Below the pieces are notes generated by a model. The model ran no database searches. It was not told the origin of the DNA and saw only the letters and a list, made by a program, of their open reading frames with translations. This document shows, in pieces, positions 34,631-45,801 of a stretch of DNA of 52,455 nucleotides. Where the stretch lies: positions 1 to 52,455 of the forward strand of contig PMOB01000002.1 in assembly GCA_003161615.1 (NCBI GenBank), in the 5' to 3' direction. The DNA is from Actinomycetota bacterium (GTDB lineage: Bacteria > Actinomycetota > Thermoleophilia > Gaiellales > Gaiellaceae). The translations under genes were made by a program, and so were the position numbers. Every line of letters starts with the position of its first letter. Positions within the stretch are counted from its first letter, which is position 1.

Positions 34631-37093
34631 CTAGGACGACAAAACAATGTCAATGCGATGCATCTTGATCTCGCCGTCCTCGGCGTCGACGCGGATCGTG
34701 TCGCCGTCGCCGAAGTCGCCTTCGAGCAATCGCAGCGCGAGCGGGTTCTCGACGAGCCGCTGCAGCGCGCGCTTGAGCGGCCGCGCCCCATAAGCCGGAT
34801 CCCAGCCCGCCTCGGCGAGCGCCTCCTTCGCGGCGTCGGTCAACTCGAGCTCGATCCGCCGCTCGGTGAGCCGCTCGCGCAGCCGCGCGAGCTGGAGCTC
34901 GACGATCTCCGCGATCTGCTCACGCGTCAGCGCCTTGAACTCCACGATCTCGTCGACGCGGTTGAGGAACTCCGGCCGGAAGACGTCACGCAGCGCGTCC
35001 GCCGAGCGCAGGTTCGAGGTCATGATCAGGACGGTGTTGCGGAAGTCGACCGTGCGGCCCTGGCCGTCGGTGAGGCGCCCGTCGTCGAGCACCTGGAGGA
35101 GGACGTCGAACACCTCGGTGTGCGCCTTCTCGATCTCGTCGAGAAGGATCACGCTGTACGGCCGCCGCCGCACCGCTTCCGTGAGCTGGCCGCCCTCGTC
35201 GTAGCCGATGTAGCCGGGCGGCGCGCCGATCAGACGCGCGACCGTATGCCGCTCCTGGTACTCCGACATGTCGAGCCTGACCATCGCGTGCTCGTCGTCG
35301 AACATGAACTCGGCGAGGGCGCGCGCCAGCTCGGTCTTCCCGACGCCGGTCGGCCCGAGGAAGACGAACGAGCCGATCGGCCGGTTCGGATCCTGCAGGC
35401 CGGTCCGTGCGCGGCGCAGCGCGTTCGCGACCGCCTCGACCGCCTCTTCCTGGCCGACGATCCGCTGGTGGAGCCGATTCTCCATCTGGACGAGCTTCTC
35501 GGTCTCGCCCTCGAGGAGCCTGTCGACCGGGATGCCCGTCCAGCGCGCGACGACCGCGGCGATGTCGTCCTCGTCGACCTCCTCCTTGACCATCGACTCC
35601 GCCTGCTCGGAGTCGCGGTCCGCGAGCTCCTTCTCGAGCCCGGGCAACTCGCCGTAGCGGATCTCCGCGACGCGCTGGAGGTTGCCCGCACGCTCCTCGC
35701 GCTCGGCCTCCATCCGCAAAGCGTCGATGCGCTGCGTGATCTCGCCGATCCGGTCGAGTGCCTCCTTCTCACGCGCCCAGCGCGCGGCGAGACCGTCCCG
35801 CCGCTCCTTCGCCTCCGCGAGCTCGGACTCGACCGGCCCACGCACCGCATCCGACTCGCCGGCCATCGCCGCGAGCTCGATCTCGAGCTGCGTGACGCGG
35901 CGGTTCGCCTCGTCGAGCTCTACGGGAGACGACTCGATCTCCATCTTCAGGCGGGAGGCCGCCTCGTCGACGAGGTCGATCGCCTTGTCGGGGAGCTGCC
36001 GGTCGGCGATGTAGCGCTCGGAGAGGACCGCTGCCGCGACGAGCGCGGCGTCGCGGATCCGCACCTTGTGGTGCGCCTCGTAGCGCTCCTTCAGGCCGCG
36101 CAGAATCGCGATCGTGTCGGAGACGGACGGCTCGCCGACGAAGATGGGCTGGAAGCGCCGCTCGAGTGCCGCGTCCTTCTCGATGTGCTTGCGGTACTCG
36201 TCGAGCGTCGTCGCGCCGACGCAGCGGAGCTCGCCGCGCGCGAGCATCGGTTTGAGCATGTTCGCGGCGTCGACGGCGCCCTCGGCGGCGCCAGCGCCGA
36301 CGATCGTGTGGAGCTCGTCGATGAAGAGGATCAGCTGGCCCTCGGCGTTCTGCACTTCCTCGAGGACGGCCTTGAGCCGCTCCTCGAACTCGCCGCGGTA
36401 CTTCGAGCCGGCGAGCAGGCCGCCGATGTCGAGCGCCCAGACGCGCTTCCCCTTCAGCGACTCGGGGACGTCGCCCGCGACGATCCGCTGTGCGAGCCCT
36501 TCGACGATCGCCGTTTTGCCGACGCCGGGCTCGCCGATCAGGACGGGATTGTTCTTCGTCCGGCGCGAGAGCACCTGGATGACGCGGCGGATCTCCTCGT
36601 CGCGGCCGATGACCGGGTCGAGCTTGCCGCTCTCGGCAGCTTCCGTGAGATCGCGGCCGAACTTCGCGAGCGCCTGGTAGGTGCCCTCCGGATCCGGCGA
36701 GGTGACCCGCCGGCCGGCGGTGACCTCGGCGATCTTCGCGAGCAGCTCCTTGCGCGGGACGACGTCGAGCGCGAGCAGGAGGTGCTGGCTTGCGACGTAC
36801 TCGTCCTCGAGCTTCTTCGCCTCGTCGAAGGCGCGGTCGAGCACCTTGGAGAACGCGGCGGAGACGCCCGGCTGCTGCTGCGAGCCCTCGATGCGCGGCT
36901 TCTGCGCAAGCGTCGCCTCGGCCTGCGCGCGGAGAGCGTCGGCGTCGGGGACGAGCTCGCGCGGCAGCTCCTGGTCAAGGAGCGCGACGAGGAGATGCTC
37001 GGGATAGAGCTCGGGATTGCCCATGCGGCGCGCGAGCTCCTGCGCCGCCGCGACTGCTTCCTGGGCCTTGATCGTGAGCTTGGTGAAATCCAT
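34631..37093 (-). CDS. clpB: ATP-dependent disaggregase ClpB
   Basis: Hsp100 hexamer that extracts proteins from aggregates with DnaK. In the 820-residue protein, the Clp N domain comes first (about 1-145). AAA domain 1 has [17 protein letters not shown] and [20 protein letters not shown]. The coiled-coil middle domain spans about residues 395-520. AAA domain 2 has [18 protein letters not shown] and [12 protein letters not shown]. The middle domain looks slightly shorter than in E. coli ClpB. The ATG shares one base with the hspR stop. Confidence 0.96.
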   Translation of the reverse strand: MDFTKLTIKAQEAVAAAQELARRMGNPELYPEHLLVALLDQELPRELVPDADALRAQAEATLAQKPRIEGSQQQPGVSAAFSKVLDRAFDEAKKLEDEYVASQHLLLALDVVPRKELLAKIAEVTAGRRVTSPDPEGTYQALAKFGRDLTEAAESGKLDPVIGRDEEIRRVIQVLSRRTKNNPVLIGEPGVGKTAIVEGLAQRIVAGDVPESLKGKRVWALDIGGLLAGSKYRGEFEERLKAVLEEVQNAEGQLILFIDELHTIVGAGAAEGAVDAANMLKPMLARGELRCVGATTLDEYRKHIEKDAALERRFQPIFVGEPSVSDTIAILRGLKERYEAHHKVRIRDAALVAAAVLSERYIADRQLPDKAIDLVDEAASRLKMEIESSPVELDEANRRVTQLEIELAAMAGESDAVRGPVESELAEAKERRDGLAARWAREKEALDRIGEITQRIDALRMEAEREERAGNLQRVAEIRYGELPGLEKELADRDSEQAESMVKEEVDEDDIAAVVARWTGIPVDRLLEGETEKLVQMENRLHQRIVGQEEAVEAVANALRRARTGLQDPNRPIGSFVFLGPTGVGKTELARALAEFMFDDEHAMVRLDMSEYQERHTVARLIGAPPGYIGYDEGGQLTEAVRRRPYSVILLDEIEKAHTEVFDVLLQVLDDGRLTDGQGRTVDFRNTVLIMTSNLRSADALRDVFRPEFLNRVDEIVEFKALTREQIAEIVELQLARLRERLTERRIELELTDAAKEALAEAGWDPAYGARPLKRALQRLVENPLALRLLEGDFGDGDTIRVDAEDGEIKMHRIDIVLSS

Positions 37094-37455
37094 CACTGCC
37101 TTTCCGGGAGCCTGTCCTCGCGGACGACCACGAGGTCGCGCCGGTACTGCTTGTGAACGTTGTCCACTTCGCGGCGCAGCTCGTGCTGCAACCGGTCGAT
37201 CTGGGAGTGCGCCTTGCGCAGCTCGTCCTCGAGCCGCAGGACGAGCTCGACGCCCGCGAGGTTGAGGCGCAGCTCGGTCGTGAGCCGCTGCACGATCCGC
37301 AGCCGCTCGATGTCGGCCTCGGAGTAGAGGCGCGTCCCGCCCGGCGTCCGCTGCGGCCGGATCAGGCCCTTGTTCTCGTACATGCGCAGCGTCTGCGGGT
37401 GCATGCCGACGAGCTCGGCCGCGACCGAGATCATGTAGATCGGCCGGTCGTTCAT
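37093..37455 (-). CDS. hspR: Heat-shock repressor HspR (MerR family)
   Basis: The 120-residue protein has an N-terminal MerR-type winged helix ([40 protein letters not shown]) and a C-terminal coiled coil. In Streptomyces and mycobacteria HspR represses dnaK and clpB through HAIR operators using DnaK as co-repressor. No clear HAIR site was found upstream of dnaK here. Coupled at both ends (TGATG). Confidence 0.93.
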   Translation of the reverse strand: MNDRPIYMISVAAELVGMHPQTLRMYENKGLIRPQRTPGGTRLYSEADIERLRIVQRLTTELRLNLAGVELVLRLEDELRKAHSQIDRLQHELRREVDNVHKQYRRDLVVVREDRLPERQ

Positions 37456-37748
37456 CAGGCGTGCCTCCGCCGATAGAACAGGACGGCACCGCCGACGAGC
37501 GCGGCGACGAGAAGGATCCCGAGCCAACCGCCGATCCGTCCTGCGGTGCTGACGCCGTTCCAGAGGAAGAGCCAGAGAAAGACCTTGCCGAGCCCGCCGA
37601 TCGCGCCGACTTTGGCCGCGACGGCGCCGCCGCCGGCGACCGCGCCGCCGGCCGTCTTGAGGCCGAGCTTGCGGCTCTTCTCCTCTGCCGTCTCGGGCTC
37701 GGGCGCCTCGTGGGGGCCTTGCTTGAGCAGATCGTCGTGGTCAGACAT
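37455..37748 (-). CDS. Glycine-rich membrane protein within the chaperone operon (97 aa)
   Basis: An acidic cytoplasmic N-terminus (about 1-25) is followed by a Gly/Ala-rich segment (about 32-53), a Trp-containing hydrophobic stretch ([10 protein letters not shown]) and a final helix (about 74-92) with a basic tail. No family is recognised. Its ATG shares one base with the dnaJ stop, and its stop shares one base with the hspR start, so its synthesis is tied to the chaperones. Confidence 0.8.
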   Translation of the reverse strand: MSDHDDLLKQGPHEAPEPETAEEKSRKLGLKTAGGAVAGGGAVAAKVGAIGGLGKVFLWLFLWNGVSTAGRIGGWLGILLVAALVGGAVLFYRRRHA

Positions 37749-38815
37749 CAGCCGCTTACCTTCCCCAGCTCCTCGAGGAGCTCGCGTTCCTTCTTGTTGA
37801 CTCGCTTCGGCACCTGAATCCGCACCCGTGCGAGCACGTCGCCCTTGCCCGAGCCCTGCAGCCTCGGCGCGCCACGGCCCTTGATCCGCAGGAGCTTCCC
37901 GTCCTCCGAGCCGGCGGGAATCTTCAGCGAGACCGCTCCGTCCGGCGTCGGCACGTCGACCTTGCCGCCGAGCGCGGCGGTCGAGAAGGTGACCGGCACC
38001 TGAACGATCAGGTCGTCGCCGCGGCGCTCGTACGTCTCCGAGCGCGCGACGCGCGTGATGACGACGAGATCGCCGTTCGGGCCGCCGTTCGCGCCGGCCT
38101 CGCCCTTCCCCTTGAGGCGGATCTTCGTACCGTCCTTGACGCCGGGCTTGATCTTCACCGTGTAGGTTCGCCGCCGCCGCTCGCGACCGGAGCCCTTGCA
38201 CTTCGAGCACGGCTGCTCGATCACGGTGCCATTGCCGCGGCAGCGCGGACACGGCTGCGAGAGCGCGAATAGGCCCTGCGACTCGGAGATCACGCCGCGG
38301 CCGTTGCACTCTGGGCAGATGACGGGAGCCGTGCCGGGCTGCGCGCCCGTGCCGCCACACTGGGAGCAGGCGACGGTCAGCTCGACGGGAATCTTCACCT
38401 CGCTGCCGCGCAGCGCGTCCTCGAACGAGAGCCGCACCTCGGTCTCGACGTCGGCGCCGCGGACGGGCTGCGGTCGCCGCGGACCGCGCGGGCCACGCGC
38501 GTTCCCGAAGATCCCACCGAGGATGTCACCGAGATCGCCGGACCACTCGAAGTCGCGGAAGTCGACGTTGGGGCCGCCGGGGCCACCGGCCGGGCCGCGC
38601 CCGTTCGTCGAGCCGTAACGGTCGTACGCCTTGCGCTTCTCGTCGTCGGAGAGGACGTCGTACGCCGTCTGCACCTCCTTGAAGCGCTCCTCCGCGGCCT
38701 TGTCGCCGGGATTCGCGTCGGGATGGTGCTGGCGTGCAAGCTTCCGGTACGCCTTCTTGATCTCGTCCTGCGAGGCGCCCTTCTTGACCCCGAGCGTGTC
38801 GTAGAGCGAGCTCAT
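37748..38815 (-). CDS. dnaJ: Chaperone protein DnaJ
   Basis: Hsp40 co-chaperone stimulating DnaK ATPase. The 355-residue protein has a J domain (about 1-70, with the HPD of [13 protein letters not shown]), a Gly-rich linker, four zinc-finger repeats ([32 protein letters not shown]) and the C-terminal substrate-binding domain. ATGA overlap with grpE. Confidence 0.96.
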   Translation of the reverse strand: MSSLYDTLGVKKGASQDEIKKAYRKLARQHHPDANPGDKAAEERFKEVQTAYDVLSDDEKRKAYDRYGSTNGRGPAGGPGGPNVDFRDFEWSGDLGDILGGIFGNARGPRGPRRPQPVRGADVETEVRLSFEDALRGSEVKIPVELTVACSQCGGTGAQPGTAPVICPECNGRGVISESQGLFALSQPCPRCRGNGTVIEQPCSKCKGSGRERRRRTYTVKIKPGVKDGTKIRLKGKGEAGANGGPNGDLVVITRVARSETYERRGDDLIVQVPVTFSTAALGGKVDVPTPDGAVSLKIPAGSEDGKLLRIKGRGAPRLQGSGKGDVLARVRIQVPKRVNKKERELLEELGKVSG

Positions 38816-39263
38816 TCGGCGACGATCACCCGTGCGGGTCTCACCACCCTGTCGCCGAGCTTGTAGCCCTTCTGCACGACGTCGAGGACAGCGCCTGCCT
38901 CCGCCTCTTCGGACGGCTTGGCGAGCAACGCCTCGTGGACGTGCGGGTCGAACTTCCCTTCCGTGGAGATCGGCGTCACGCCGTGGCGCTCGAGCAACGC
39001 GGCGAGGGAACGGTGGACGAGGCGAACGCCCTCCTCGAGCTGCGCCTCCTCGTGCTCCTCGGCCGCCGCGAGCGCCCGCTCGAGGTCGTCGATCACCGGC
39101 AGCAACTCGGCGAGGAGCCGTGCGTTCGCGAGCGCGACGTACTCCTCCCGCTCGCGCGCGACCCGCTTCTTGTAGTTCTCGAAGTCGGCAGCGAGCCGGA
39201 GCAGGCGGTCGTCCGCCTGCTCGGGCTCCTGCGTCTGTGTCTCTTCCTGAAGAGGCTCGTCGG

Positions 39264-39267
<4 letters not shown>
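38812..39267 (-). CDS. grpE: Nucleotide exchange factor GrpE
   Basis: Exchanges ADP for ATP on DnaK. The 151-residue protein shows the long helix with [15 protein letters not shown], then [28 protein letters not shown] and [22 protein letters not shown] overlaps with both dnaK and dnaJ. Confidence 0.96.
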
Positions 39268-41183
<1,916 letters not shown>

Positions 41184-41195
41184 GATTCTGTTGTG

Positions 41196-41232
41196 CCTCC
41201 TGTGGTGAGAAAATCTAAGCGTCTTTATAGCA
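41196..41232 (-). promoter_or_regulatory. dnaK promoter (extended -10) and ribosome-binding site
   Basis: On the minus strand TGC-TATAAA (41224-41232) forms an extended -10, followed by a leader with AGGAGG (41196-41201) ahead of the dnaK ATG. The -35 region is weak and overlaps the divergent promoter. No clear HAIR or CIRCE inverted repeat is present. Confidence 0.6.
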
Positions 41233-41253
41233 GATCATGGGAACGGCTGACCC

Positions 41254-41282
41254 TTGACTTTCCACCGGGGGCGGGGAATGCT
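41254..41282 (+). promoter_or_regulatory. Promoter of exported Ig-like protein gene
   Basis: TTGACT (41254-41259) and AATGCT (41277-41282) are 17 bases apart, with the -10 ending 8 bases before GTG 41291. Confidence 0.5.
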
Positions 41283-41290
41283 CGTCGCAA

Positions 41291-42166
41291 GTGGCACGTG
41301 TTGTCGTTAGCGGCGCGGCAATCGCCAGCGCCTGCGCTCTACTCCTCCTCGGCTCGGGGCCGGGCCTCGGCGCGACCTCCGACGCACAGTTCCAGCTGAT
41401 CTCACCGAAGCAGGGATCGGTGACGACGACATCGCAGGTCAAGGTCGTCGTGAGCGTGACCTCCTCCGAGACGGTGAGGGGCGTCTCGCTGAACAACTTC
41501 CCGATGCAATCCGCCGGTGGCGACCGCTGGACCCGGACTCTCCACCTGCGCAACGACTTTGCCGGCAAGAACGTCCTCAACTTCACCGCCGACCTTGGGG
41601 GCCAGTCCGGGCCGAGCGCGACGTTCTTCTTCTACTACTACACCTCGATCGGGCTCACGACCGAGTTCGACCAGCAATCCGCCCTCGGCTGCAACCCGTG
41701 CTCGTTCCGAGATCGCACCGGCGACGCGCGCGGCGGACCGGACATCTCACACGTGCGGGCGACGGAGCGGGCCGGCAATGTCCGCATCACGATCACGACC
41801 TCGAACTCGTACGCGACAGGTGGCGGAACGACCTGCGCCTTCTTCCTCGCTCCCCAGACCTCGAACCCGCACGATCGCCGCGGCGGCAGCATCGACTGCT
41901 TCGGCCGGAAGATCAACAACGGCAACGTCGGTAGCGACCGGCCGGCCTACCTTGCCCACCCGAACGCCCACACGACGGTCGTGGGCTTCGCGCTGGCCAC
42001 GATCCGGGGAGCGCCGTACCGCATCGTCGCGCCGAAGTACCTGCTCGTCGGCGTTTGGACGCACGGGAACGCGGACTACCAGTTCGACCGCTTCCCGGCT
42101 GGAGAAGCCTCACAGACCGGCAAGTGGATCAAGCTCCAGATAGACAAGCGCGGGCTTCCGAAGTAG
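41291..42166 (+). CDS. Exported protein with Ig-like N-terminal region
   Basis: The 291-residue protein has a signal peptide (about 1-30, ACALLLLGSGPGLGA), a beta-sandwich-like segment (about 35-115, ISPKQGSVTTTSQVKVVVSV) and a longer C-terminal region with paired Cys (CNPCSFRD; C in TTCAFFL; C in IDCFGRK). No enzyme motif is visible. GTG start at 41291. Confidence 0.72.
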   Translation: MARVVVSGAAIASACALLLLGSGPGLGATSDAQFQLISPKQGSVTTTSQVKVVVSVTSSETVRGVSLNNFPMQSAGGDRWTRTLHLRNDFAGKNVLNFTADLGGQSGPSATFFFYYYTSIGLTTEFDQQSALGCNPCSFRDRTGDARGGPDISHVRATERAGNVRITITTSNSYATGGGTTCAFFLAPQTSNPHDRRGGSIDCFGRKINNGNVGSDRPAYLAHPNAHTTVVGFALATIRGAPYRIVAPKYLLVGVWTHGNADYQFDRFPAGEASQTGKWIKLQIDKRGLPK

Positions 42167-42170
42167 CTGC

Positions 42171-42204
42171 CTAGCGGAACGCGCCGATCAGTGCGCCGCC
42201 GCCG
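42171..42204 (-). pseudogene. 34-bp relic of an EamA-transporter 3' end
   Basis: The minus strand reads GGALIGAFR-stop, matching the C-terminus GGALIGAYR-stop of the intact EamA gene that ends at 42664. The two DNA segments agree at 29 of 34 positions. Upstream of this the frame loses similarity, where the OsmC region begins. It looks like the tail of a second copy. Confidence 0.55.
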
Positions 42205-42265
42205 TGACGCAAGTGCGGGGCTTTCCCGGATGCCGGGCAGGCGCCGCTGAACGAGACTCGGCGGA

Positions 42266-42667
42266 ATGAGAGCGACGGCGAAACTCGTCCCCGGCACCCT
42301 GCAGAGCGACGTGCTCGTGCGCGACCGCTTCCGGCTCCTCACCGACGAGCCCGAGAGTGTCGGCGGTGACGACACGGCCCAGACGCCGCACGAGCTGCTC
42401 GCGGCCGCGCTCGCCGCATGTATCTCGACGACGATCGGGATGTACGCACGGACGAAGGAGTGGGAACTCGGGGAGGTACGCGTCGACGTCGAGTACGACA
42501 AGAACGCGACGCCGCGCCACTTCCGCGTGGACGTCCACCTCGACGGCGACTACGACGCCGACCAGATCGCGCGGCTGGAGGCAGTCGCAGCCGCGTGCCC
42601 CGTCCGCCGCTCCCTCGAGGCCGGCTTCGCCATCGAGGAGCACGTGCACGCGTCCGTTCTCGTCTAG
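42266..42667 (+). CDS. OsmC/Ohr family protein
   Basis: The 133-residue protein has both redox Cys of the OsmC/Ohr family (AACISTTIGMYAR and VAAACPVRRSLE), which reduce organic hydroperoxides. The middle LGEVRVDVEYDKN strand is typical of the OsmC-like YhfA branch. Its stop shares CTAG with the convergent EamA transporter. Confidence 0.9.
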   Translation: MRATAKLVPGTLQSDVLVRDRFRLLTDEPESVGGDDTAQTPHELLAAALAACISTTIGMYARTKEWELGEVRVDVEYDKNATPRHFRVDVHLDGDYDADQIARLEAVAAACPVRRSLEAGFAIEEHVHASVLV

Positions 42668-43512
42668 CGGTAGGCGCCGATCAGCGCACCGCCGGCGACG
42701 ATGAGCGCTGCGCCGAGGACGAGCCTTCTCCCGACGAGCTCTGAATCGCGCAGGAGAAGGACCGACAGCGCCACCCCGACGAGCGCCTCAATCGCGACCA
42801 GCGGCGCGACGACCGTGACCCGCCCGCGGTAGTACGCCTCGAACAGCGACACGTACGAGCCGCCGAAGAGGAGCCCGGCGGGAAGGAACGGCAGCCAGCG
42901 CGTCGAGAAACCGCGCCGCCCCCACGCGAAGACCAGGCAGCCGCCACCGACGAGCGCCGCCGCCGCCGCGACGCCAGGCGGTACGGATGTCCTCCCCGCC
43001 GCGAGATGCCGAACGACGTTGTCCCGGATCGCGAACAAGACGACGCCGGCAAACGCGTAGAGGAGACCGATCCGCCGCAGGTGCGCCGGCCGCTCTCGCT
43101 CGCGGGCGAGCTCGACACCGCCCGCCACGACAAGCACCGCGCCCGCGATGAGCGGCACGCGCGCCGGCTCCCCGAGCACGACGAGCGCGATCGTCACCGA
43201 GACGAGCGGCGCTGCGCCGAAGACCATCGAGACGCGCGACGCGCCCGCCTCGCGGATCGCGACGGTGACGAGGATCTGCGCGGCGCCTGGCGAGAGAAGC
43301 CCTGCCAGCAGGAACGGCCAGGCGCCGCCGAGATGCCAGCCGCGCGACGGCGACTCGGCGGCGGCCGCGATCAGCGCGACCACGATCGCCGGGACGACGG
43401 TGCCCATCGTCCCGAGCGCGATATCGGGCTCCCGCTGCAGCGCCATCCGCAGCGCCACGCTCATCGCGCCGAAGAGCAGCGCCGACAGGAGCGCTAGGCC
43501 GACCGCGGTCAT
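42664..43512 (-). CDS. EamA/DMT-superfamily transporter
   Basis: The 282-residue protein has ten hydrophobic helices in two EamA repeats (first about 1-135, ending LGEPARVPLIAGAVLVVAGG; second about 148-282, ending RRLVLGAALIVAGGALIG). Substrate unknown. TAGCGT lies 6 bases before the ATG. A relic of the same C-terminal coding sequence lies 460 bases downstream, beyond OsmC. Confidence 0.9.
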   Translation of the reverse strand: MTAVGLALLSALLFGAMSVALRMALQREPDIALGTMGTVVPAIVVALIAAAAESPSRGWHLGGAWPFLLAGLLSPGAAQILVTVAIREAGASRVSMVFGAAPLVSVTIALVVLGEPARVPLIAGAVLVVAGGVELARERERPAHLRRIGLLYAFAGVVLFAIRDNVVRHLAAGRTSVPPGVAAAAALVGGGCLVFAWGRRGFSTRWLPFLPAGLLFGGSYVSLFEAYYRGRVTVVAPLVAIEALVGVALSVLLLRDSELVGRRLVLGAALIVAGGALIGAYR

Positions 43513-43518
43513 GGCGAG

Positions 43519-43524
43519 ACGCTA
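43519..43524 (-). promoter_or_regulatory. -10 element of EamA gene (TAGCGT)
   Basis: TAGCGT lies 6 bases before the ATG at 43512; leaderless spacing. Confidence 0.55.
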
Positions 43525-43579
43525 CTCACGCGCTTCGGACGTGGGACAATCGGCTCAACCGACCGTTGGGAGGAATTCG

Positions 43580-43858
43580 ATGTACGCGACCATCCGGGCG
43601 TATCAAGGCAACGCCGAGCTGGCCGATGCACTGATCGAGAACGAGAGCGATCTCCGGCGCGTCATCGGAGAGATCGACGGCTTCAAGGCCTACTACCTCC
43701 TCAAGCTCGCCGAAGGAACGGCGACGGTGAGCGTGTTCGACAGCCAGGAGGGTGCGGACGCGTCGACCGCGGCTGCCGCTGCGTGGCTGTCGGAGAACTT
43801 GCCGGGCATCGCATCCGCTCCCTATGTGACCGCCGGCGACGTCGTTCTGAGTTTCTAG
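43580..43858 (+). CDS. Small dimeric alpha-beta-barrel-like protein (92 aa)
   Basis: The 92-residue protein (MYATIRAYQGNAELADALIE, then DGFKAYYLLKLAEGTATVSV) has the rhythm of antibiotic-biosynthesis-monooxygenase-like ferredoxin folds; no active-site residue can be named. The ATG is preceded by GGGAGGA, a clear Shine-Dalgarno site. Stop shares CTAG with the convergent gene. Confidence 0.75.
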   Translation: MYATIRAYQGNAELADALIENESDLRRVIGEIDGFKAYYLLKLAEGTATVSVFDSQEGADASTAAAAAWLSENLPGIASAPYVTAGDVVLSF

Positions 43859-44457
43859 ACGGCTTCGAGAGCGCCCTCGGGCGGTCGGCGGCCGCGCGAG
43901 AAGAACGGGATGAAGACGTGCGCAAGCGGCCCGATCGAGAGCGCGTACGCCAGCGTTCCGATGCCGACCGTCCCCCCGAGAAGCCAACCCGTAACGAGGA
44001 CGGTCAGCTCGAGCCCTGTCCGGACGACCCGGATCGAGTGGCCGCGCGCGGCGAGCCCCGTCATCAGTCCGTCGCGTGGGCCTGGCCCGAGCCCAGCGCC
44101 GATGTACGCGCCGGTCGCAACGCCGTTGAGGAAAACACCGGCAACCAGACACGCGATCCGAACGCTCAGCGCGTGCGGCGCGTGCACGTGCCCGAGCACG
44201 ACGTCCATCGTCCCGCCGACGAGCACGACGTTGCTGACCGTCCCGATCCCCGGCTTCTGGCGCAGCGGGATCCAGAACAGGAGCACGACGACGCCGATGA
44301 GGATCGCCCACGTCCCGATCGCGAGACCGAACGTCCGGGAGAGTCCCTGGTGGAAGACGTCCCACGGGTCGAGCCCGAGCCCGGCGAGGACGAGCAGCGA
44401 CGAGCTGAAGCCGTAGAGGAGAAGACCGGCATAGAGCTGCACGAGGCGCAGGCGCAC
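43855..44457 (-). CDS. YczE/YitT-type integral membrane protein
   Basis: The 200-residue protein has five or six helices and carries GLGLDPWDVFHQGLSRTFGL and AGLGPGPRDGLMTGLAARG, the two G-x-P-W/R-D repeats characteristic of YczE-like membrane proteins. Function unknown. GTG start with TACCGT 6 bases upstream. Confidence 0.83.
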   Translation of the reverse strand: MRLRLVQLYAGLLLYGFSSSLLVLAGLGLDPWDVFHQGLSRTFGLAIGTWAILIGVVVLLFWIPLRQKPGIGTVSNVVLVGGTMDVVLGHVHAPHALSVRIACLVAGVFLNGVATGAYIGAGLGPGPRDGLMTGLAARGHSIRVVRTGLELTVLVTGWLLGGTVGIGTLAYALSIGPLAHVFIPFFSRGRRPPEGALEAV

Positions 44458-44463
44458 CGCCGC

Positions 44464-44469
44464 ACGGTA
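44464..44469 (-). promoter_or_regulatory. -10 element of YczE-like gene (TACCGT)
   Basis: TACCGT lies 6 bases before the GTG at 44457; leaderless spacing. Confidence 0.55.
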
Positions 44470-44507
44470 CGCGGCGGGTACCGGTCAGTGCGTCCGACCG
44501 CCATAGG

Positions 44508-44513
44508 TACCCT
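44508..44513 (+). promoter_or_regulatory. -10 element of pepT (TACCCT)
   Basis: TACCCT lies 8 bases before the GTG at 44522. Confidence 0.5.
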
Positions 44514-44521
44514 CGCGCCTC

Positions 44522-45778
44522 GTGGCTATCGAGGGGTCGACAATTCGTGCTGCCCAGCTTTCGGAGGACGCCGCGGAGCGGTTCCTCCGCTACGTCCGCA
44601 TCGACACGCAGTCGAACGAGGACTCGGAGACGTATCCGAGCAGCGAGGGACAGCTCGTCCTCCTGCGGCTCCTCCGCGACGAGCTGGAGGAGGCGGGCCT
44701 CGAGGACGCCTCCCTCGACGAGCACGGCTACGTCACCGGGACTCTCCCGTCGACGGTCGACCGCGACGTCCCGACGTTTGCGCTCTTCGCGCACGTCGAC
44801 ACGGCGCGCGAGGCGAGCGGCGCTGCGCGGCCGCAGCGGATCCGGTACGACGGCGGCGAGATCCGGCTCGGCGACTCCGGCGAGACGATCCGGCCCGAGG
44901 AATCGCCGGAGCTCGAGAACCACGTCGGCCACGAGCTCGTCACGACCGACGGCACGAGCCTCCTTGGCGCCGACGACAAGGCCGGCGTGGCGGAGATCCT
45001 CGCGGCAGTCGGCTACCTCGCCGCCCATCCGAAGATTCCGCACGGTCCGGTCAAAGTCGTCTTCAACCCCGACGAGGAGATCGGCCGCGGCGTCATCCAC
45101 CTCTCGATCGAGAGCCTCGGCGCGGTCGCGGCCTACACGGTCGACGGTTCGACGGTCGGCGAGATGCAGTCGGAGACATTTTCGGGCGCGCAGGTACGAA
45201 TGCGGATCAAGGGACGCGCGATCCACCCGGGCTGGGCGAAGGAGGACCTCGTCAACGCCGTCAAGGTCGCCGCCGACGTGATCGAGCGGCTGCCCAAGGA
45301 TCGCCTCTCGCCCGAGACGACGAACGACCGCGAGGGGTACGTCCATCCCGTCGCCGTCCAGGGCGACTCGTCCGAGGTCGAGATCCGCTTCATCGCGCGC
45401 GACTTCGACGACGACGCGCTCGCGAGGCATGTCGCCTTCCTGTGCGAGCTCGCCGAAGCGATCGAAGCCGAGGAGCCGCACTGCACGATCGCCGTCGAGG
45501 AGCGGATCCAGTACCGAAACCCGCGAGCCCGCATCGAGGAACGCCCCGAGATCCTCCGCAACCTCGAGGCGGCGATCCGCCGCGTCGGGATCGAGCCGCG
45601 CCAGACGGCGATCCGCGGCGGCACCGACGGCTCGGCGCTCACCGAGATGGGCCTTCCCACCGCGAACATCTTCACCGGTGGGCACGACGCGCACAGCGAG
45701 CGCGAGTGGATCTGCGTCGAGGACATGGGCCTCGCCGCGGCGACGCTCGTCGAGCTCGCGCGCGTCTGGGCCGAATAA
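44522..45778 (+). CDS. pepT: Peptidase T (tripeptide aminopeptidase)
   Basis: M20B metallopeptidase removing the N-terminal residue of tripeptides. The 418-residue protein shows FLRYVRIDTQSNEDSET, the zinc ligands in LFAHVDTA, LGADDKAGVAEI, VFNPDEEIGRG and YTVDGSTVGE, and the C-terminal NIFTGGHDAHSEREWI. GTG start supported by TACCCT 8 bases upstream. Confidence 0.95.
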   Translation: MAIEGSTIRAAQLSEDAAERFLRYVRIDTQSNEDSETYPSSEGQLVLLRLLRDELEEAGLEDASLDEHGYVTGTLPSTVDRDVPTFALFAHVDTAREASGAARPQRIRYDGGEIRLGDSGETIRPEESPELENHVGHELVTTDGTSLLGADDKAGVAEILAAVGYLAAHPKIPHGPVKVVFNPDEEIGRGVIHLSIESLGAVAAYTVDGSTVGEMQSETFSGAQVRMRIKGRAIHPGWAKEDLVNAVKVAADVIERLPKDRLSPETTNDREGYVHPVAVQGDSSEVEIRFIARDFDDDALARHVAFLCELAEAIEAEEPHCTIAVEERIQYRNPRARIEERPEILRNLEAAIRRVGIEPRQTAIRGGTDGSALTEMGLPTANIFTGGHDAHSEREWICVEDMGLAAATLVELARVWAE

Positions 45779-45789
45779 CGCCCTCGGGG

Positions 45790-45795
45790 TACTCT
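45790..45795 (+). promoter_or_regulatory. -10 element of moaA (TACTCT)
   Basis: TACTCT lies 6 bases before the GTG at 45802; leaderless spacing. Confidence 0.55.
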
Positions 45796-45801
45796 GGCGG
45801 C

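Noticed and set aside
33911-37156. A 1081-codon open frame on the plus strand
   Set aside because: It runs antisense through clpB; the minus strand carries full Clp motifs. Long antisense frames are usual at this GC content.
41184-41290. HAIR or CIRCE operator upstream of dnaK
   Set aside because: Only an isolated CTTGACT-like half site is present, better explained as the -35 of the divergent gene; no matching second half was found.
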